From: JAEXOD01 sp937930275
Lineage (GTDB): Bacteria; Bacteroidota; Ignavibacteria; Ignavibacteriales; Melioribacteraceae
Assembly (NCBI GenBank): GCA_036733965.1
Contig: DAIMZL010000100.1
Span: forward strand, 1-10,784
Length of the DNA stretch: 10,784 nucleotides
Reading direction: 5' to 3'
Shown: piece by piece, positions 9,201 through 10,784 of the stretch
Layout: each line of letters opens with the position of its first letter
How positions within the stretch are numbered: the first letter of the stretch is position 1
Notes under the pieces: model-generated
Database searches by the model: none
What the model saw: the letters and a program-made list of their open reading frames with translations, nothing else
What the model was told of the DNA's origin: nothing
Translations under genes and position numbers: made by a program

Positions 9201-9823
9201 AAGGTCCCGAACATAGTAGCGCCAGAATTGAAAGATTTTTAATTTTGTGTGCTAATAATAATATGATTGTTGCAAATCCCACTACACCTGCTCAATATTT
9301 CCATTTACTCAGAAATCAAATGATTAATAGAGAAGAAAAACCTTTAATCATTTTCACTCCTAAAAGCCTATTACGTTTACCGGCAGCGCGCAGTGTTACT
9401 AAAGAGTTTACGGAAGGAAATTTTTTGCAAGTTATAGATGATAGCAGTGTAAACAATTATCAACAAATTTCCAAAGTTATTTTAACAAGCGGAAAAGTTT
9501 ATTATGATTTATTGAAATATAAAGAATCGGAATTGATTAATAATACGGCTATTATAAGATTAGAACAATATTATCCATTCCCTGAAAAAGAGTTGAAAGA
9601 AATTTTTTCAAAATATAATAATATATCCGATATTACTTGGGTTCAAGAAGAACCTGAAAATATGGGTGCCTGGAGCTTTTTATATCCTCGTCTAATAAAA
9701 TTTTTACAACCCTCTCAAAAATTAAATTATGTTGGTAGAGACGAAAGCCCAAGCCCTGCAAGCGGTAGTTCTAAACACTTTTTATACACACAAGAAGAAT
9801 TGATTAAAAAGGCATTCCTTTAG
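6212..9823 (+). CDS. kgd: Kgd-type fused E2-E1 2-oxoglutarate dehydrogenase/decarboxylase
   Basis: A 1203-residue multifunctional enzyme of the TCA cycle that decarboxylates 2-oxoglutarate with thiamine diphosphate and can pass the succinyl group to CoA. Residues 12-47 match the small E1o N-terminal segment (FGYNFNFVSDLLEKYF). After a short linker, about 80-315 form an E2-type acyltransferase domain ending in TYDHRIIQGAESGEFL (291-305), the Kgd version of the E2 DHRxxDG motif. The E1 part follows: AHRGR with His528, HLGATG at 568-573, ANPSHLEF with His593, the ThDP/metal motif HGDAAFAGQG...IINNQIG at 626-664, GYRRHGHNEGDDP at 724-736, and the transketolase-like C-terminal half with LPHGQEGQGPEHSSAR at 990-1005. 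There is no lipoyl domain, so a separate lipoylated E2 would be required for the full complex. Size and order match mycobacterial Kgd. The ATG follows an A-rich leader without a clear Shine-Dalgarno site. A hairpin lies 55 bases after the stop. Confidence 0.95.
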   Translation: MENSNINKYNDLLFEHFGYNFNFVSDLLEKYFNDNNSVSPYWKNYFDKLTGNEKKTESKIIEVPSIAPKIQDNFAISNDDKLIKISGAAAKLIDNMNNSLSIPTAVSLRTIAVKLLEENRILINKHLKFLSFPKLSFTHFIAYAIVKALKKYSHLNNSYSIVEGKPVLIQKQDINIGIAVDLTKKDGTRSLIVPNIKKAQNLNFKGFIKEYNFLIEKARTGKIEPSDFQNTTISLTNPGGLGTISSSPRLMNGQGCIIALGAIDYPSEFKAMDMSQLAAFGIGKVLTITNTYDHRIIQGAESGEFLREIDDLLMGKYNFYEDLFNDLSIPFKPVNWGIDTLSEAYKNIRDKERIEKQIRLFQMINMYRVRGHLIANLNPLKYSPTYTAELDPEFYGFTIWDYDRYFLTDNIFSMETATLRHVIELLQKTYCEKIGIEYMHIQNPEEKAWIQAKTEPVRSTPNLTIHEKKRILQKLSEAELFEHFLHTKFIGHKRFSLEGSETIIPVLDYFLTTAANEEVEEVIIGMAHRGRLNILANIIGKPLEKIFNEFEDNLDPNSPQGTGDVKYHLGATGKYNTANNKTIQVSLAANPSHLEFVNPVVEGITRAKLQRKGDLNSGKVIPLLIHGDAAFAGQGIVAETLNLSQLKGYRTGGTIHLIINNQIGFTTTPEEGRSSTYATDVAKMVQVPIFHVNGDDPESALFVMKLAFEYRQKFNKDVVIDLIGYRRHGHNEGDDPVFTQPIMYKTIKAHPSVKKLFTEKLLNSNSVTDSEIQNIDLSYTNKLENSLSLTKQSLNKFVVDRPLAISENKIQSFTYPLKTAVSFTELSEVVKVITDLPKDFTINPKLKKHIDKMKEFLTGRSFIDWAFAESLAFGSLLKEGFSIRLSGQDSARGTFSQRHLILTDYNTGEEILLHKNLTNNENTIEALDSLLSENAVLGFEYGYSIADPLTLVLWEAQFGDFANGAQVIIDNFITGSKTKWDLPTNLVLLLPHGQEGQGPEHSSARIERFLILCANNNMIVANPTTPAQYFHLLRNQMINREEKPLIIFTPKSLLRLPAARSVTKEFTEGNFLQVIDDSSVNNYQQISKVILTSGKVYYDLLKYKESELINNTAIIRLEQYYPFPEKELKEIFSKYNNISDITWVQEEPENMGAWSFLYPRLIKFLQPSQKLNYVGRDESPSPASGSSKHFLYTQEELIKKAFL

Positions 9824-9877
9824 TTTCTATTTTTTAAGTTGCACTATTAAAAATAAATACTAAAAAATACTATTTGC

Positions 9878-9916
9878 AAAGAGTCTATTTTAATTTTTTT
9901 GTAAAATCGGCTCTTT
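9878..9916 (+). terminator. kgd: Probable kgd transcription terminator hairpin
   Basis: The arm 9878-9892 (AAAGAGTCTATTTTA) pairs with 9902-9916 (TAAAATCGGCTCTTT) with one mismatch and one G-T wobble, around a nine-base loop. It lies 55 bases after the kgd stop and a T-rich stretch follows at 9924-9930. The lower GC content makes it a moderate terminator call. Confidence 0.5.
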
Positions 9917-10158
9917 TAGAAATATTTTTTATACTCCGACTTTTCTAAAATAACCCGTTTGAATATTTTCGCAAATAAATGGAATATTAAAGTGTGTTAT
10001 TCTTCAATATTTTAATTAAATAATATAGAAATAAGCTGTATAATTATTTTTTTCATGTAAATATGTTTTTTTCATCATACAAAATTATAAAGAGGATTGG
10101 TGTTCTTTTATCTATAACTTTAATATAACTCTATTAAACGAGATATATTTTTAATTAA

Positions 10159-10191
10159 AAAATAAGGGGCTTTAATAAAGCCCCTTATTTT
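10159..10191. terminator. Strong, probably bidirectional rho-independent terminator
   Basis: A perfect 15-bp stem (10159-10173 with 10177-10191) with an AAGGGGCTTT core and a three-base loop. On the minus strand GCCCC is followed by TTATTTTT, and the hairpin lies 30 bases after the barrel-gene stop, so that is its main client. On the plus strand TTATTTT follows, so it can also stop read-through from kgd. Confidence 0.88.
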
Positions 10192-10221
10192 AGAATTGTA
10201 TATTTTTTTACTTAAATAATA

Positions 10222-10784
10222 TTATATTCTCCAGCGTGTACCAAACGCTAACGATATTTTTGTAGCATCATTAGCCTGCATTAAATTGCCAAAATTATAT
10301 GCTGCAAAGCTAAATTCAAACGAATTCCAGTCTAAACCGGTACCAAATGACCAAGCAGGATTTTTATCTTTTCCGCCAAATGAAAAACCTGTACGAATTG
10401 GGAATACTTTCCAAGGTCTCCATTCAAAACCTAACGACCAACGAGCAACTTTACTATTACGCGCTACGTTATTAAATCCCTGATTATAATCTAATGCAAT
10501 TAACAATGTACCGGGGAATGACTTAATGAAAGGAGCTTTATCTAATTGATAAGTAACACCAAGATGTAATGCTGTAGGTAAATCGGTTTCATAGCTATCT
10601 ACTCGTTTTCCTTTACCGGTTAATAAGTCAGCTAAGCTGTCTCTTACTTCTTGATCTGTTAAATCGTTAATAACCATTGCCACGTCAGAAGAATATTCGG
10701 CAACATTTTTATCCCAAGTCATACTTCCTATACCGGTAATTGAAAGACCGAAAGAAAGAACATCATCTAACTGAGCGGCAAAGC
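10222..10784 (-). CDS. C-terminal part of an outer-membrane beta-barrel protein (PorV/DUF5723-like), 5' end outside window
   Basis: The frame is open from the window edge (187 codons plus two bases), so the Met at 10722 is internal, not the start; the upstream residues read FAAQLDDVLSFGLSITGIGS. The protein shows alternating aromatic/glycine beta-strand pairs: TLLIALDYNQGF, WSLGFEWRPWKVFPIRTGFSFGG, WSFGTGLDWNSFEFSFAAYNFG and ISLAFGTRWRI at the C-terminus. This pattern fits the last strands of an outer-membrane barrel. The wording around SFGLSITGIGSMTW and the paired strands recall the PorV/PorQ or DUF5723-type proteins common in Bacteroidota, Ignavibacteria and relatives; which one cannot be settled from a fragment. 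A charged loop near residues 45-75 of the fragment (LADLLTGKGKRVDSYETDLP) is likely periplasmic or extracellular. A strong terminator lies 30 bases downstream. Function is unknown. Confidence 0.72.
   Translation of the reverse strand, partial: FAAQLDDVLSFGLSITGIGSMTWDKNVAEYSSDVAMVINDLTDQEVRDSLADLLTGKGKRVDSYETDLPTALHLGVTYQLDKAPFIKSFPGTLLIALDYNQGFNNVARNSKVARWSLGFEWRPWKVFPIRTGFSFGGKDKNPAWSFGTGLDWNSFEFSFAAYNFGNLMQANDATKISLAFGTRWRI

Larger units (their letters stand above)
9824..10221. other. Non-coding interval between kgd and the barrel gene
   Basis: These 398 bases contain no credible gene; the longest frames are about 20 codons. They hold a long imperfect hairpin near the kgd end (9878-9916) and a strong GC-core hairpin near the barrel-gene end (10159-10191). 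The 240 bases between them are AT-rich. Their only other regularity is a 10-base direct repeat of seven T plus CAT (10047-10056 and 10066-10075). Confidence 0.7.

Noticed and set aside
9037..9282. Minus-strand 81-codon open frame within kgd
   Set aside because: It is antisense to the conserved E1 C-terminal region and shows no independent gene features.
10016..10078. Minus-strand 20-codon frame starting ATGATGAAAAAA
   Set aside because: It has no ribosome binding site, no recognisable sequence, and lies in AT-rich DNA where such short frames are common.
10222..10722. Complete 166-residue gene starting at Met 10722
   Set aside because: The frame stays open upstream to the window edge with barrel-like sequence, so this Met is internal.

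Overview
This is a strongly AT-rich bacterial stretch with housekeeping genes. It holds two runs of exactly 100 N, so it is a draft scaffold, probably from a metagenome. The gene set combines a DUF3417-type alpha-glucan phosphorylase, a fused E2-E1 2-oxoglutarate dehydrogenase, an HtrA protease and an outer-membrane beta-barrel protein. That points to a Gram-negative lineage, most plausibly the FCB/Chlorobi side (Ignavibacteria- or Kapabacteria-like). This placement is inference from gene content; there is no rRNA or other marker in the window.

Layout. (1) 1-1856, minus: alpha-glucan phosphorylase, cut by the window edge just after its PLP lysine. (2) 1857-2106: AT-rich divergent intergenic region. 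(3) 2107-2206: unresolved gap that hides most of a small membrane protein, whose C-terminus reads out at 2207-2451 and may be PlsY-like. (4) 2438-5003, plus: htrA then purB, packed with 14-bp and 4-bp overlaps, so positions 2207-5003 look like one operon. The second N run (4482-4581) sits inside purB. (5) 5000-6136, minus: a SprA-related putative metalloprotease and a GNAT acetyltransferase. (6) 6212-9823, plus: a 1203-residue Kgd-type 2-oxoglutarate dehydrogenase. (7) 9824-10221: non-coding, with two hairpins. (8) 10222-10784, minus: C-terminal part of an outer-membrane barrel protein, cut by the window edge.

The clearest correction concerns purB. The 55 bases on each side of its N run are identical, so the gap is a scaffolding artefact. 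Collapsing the repeat restores one uninterrupted 433-residue adenylosuccinate lyase with no frameshift. The other gap has no such overlap and is probably real.

Together the genes cover storage-glucan breakdown, purine synthesis, the TCA-cycle 2-oxoglutarate step and envelope functions (protease, membrane protein, barrel). I see no mobile element, CRISPR array, tRNA, rRNA, toxin-antitoxin or defence locus, and nothing that amounts to a new multi-gene system. The most distinctive biological items are the E2-E1 fusion outside its best-known actinobacterial setting and the poorly characterised SprA-related HExxH protein.
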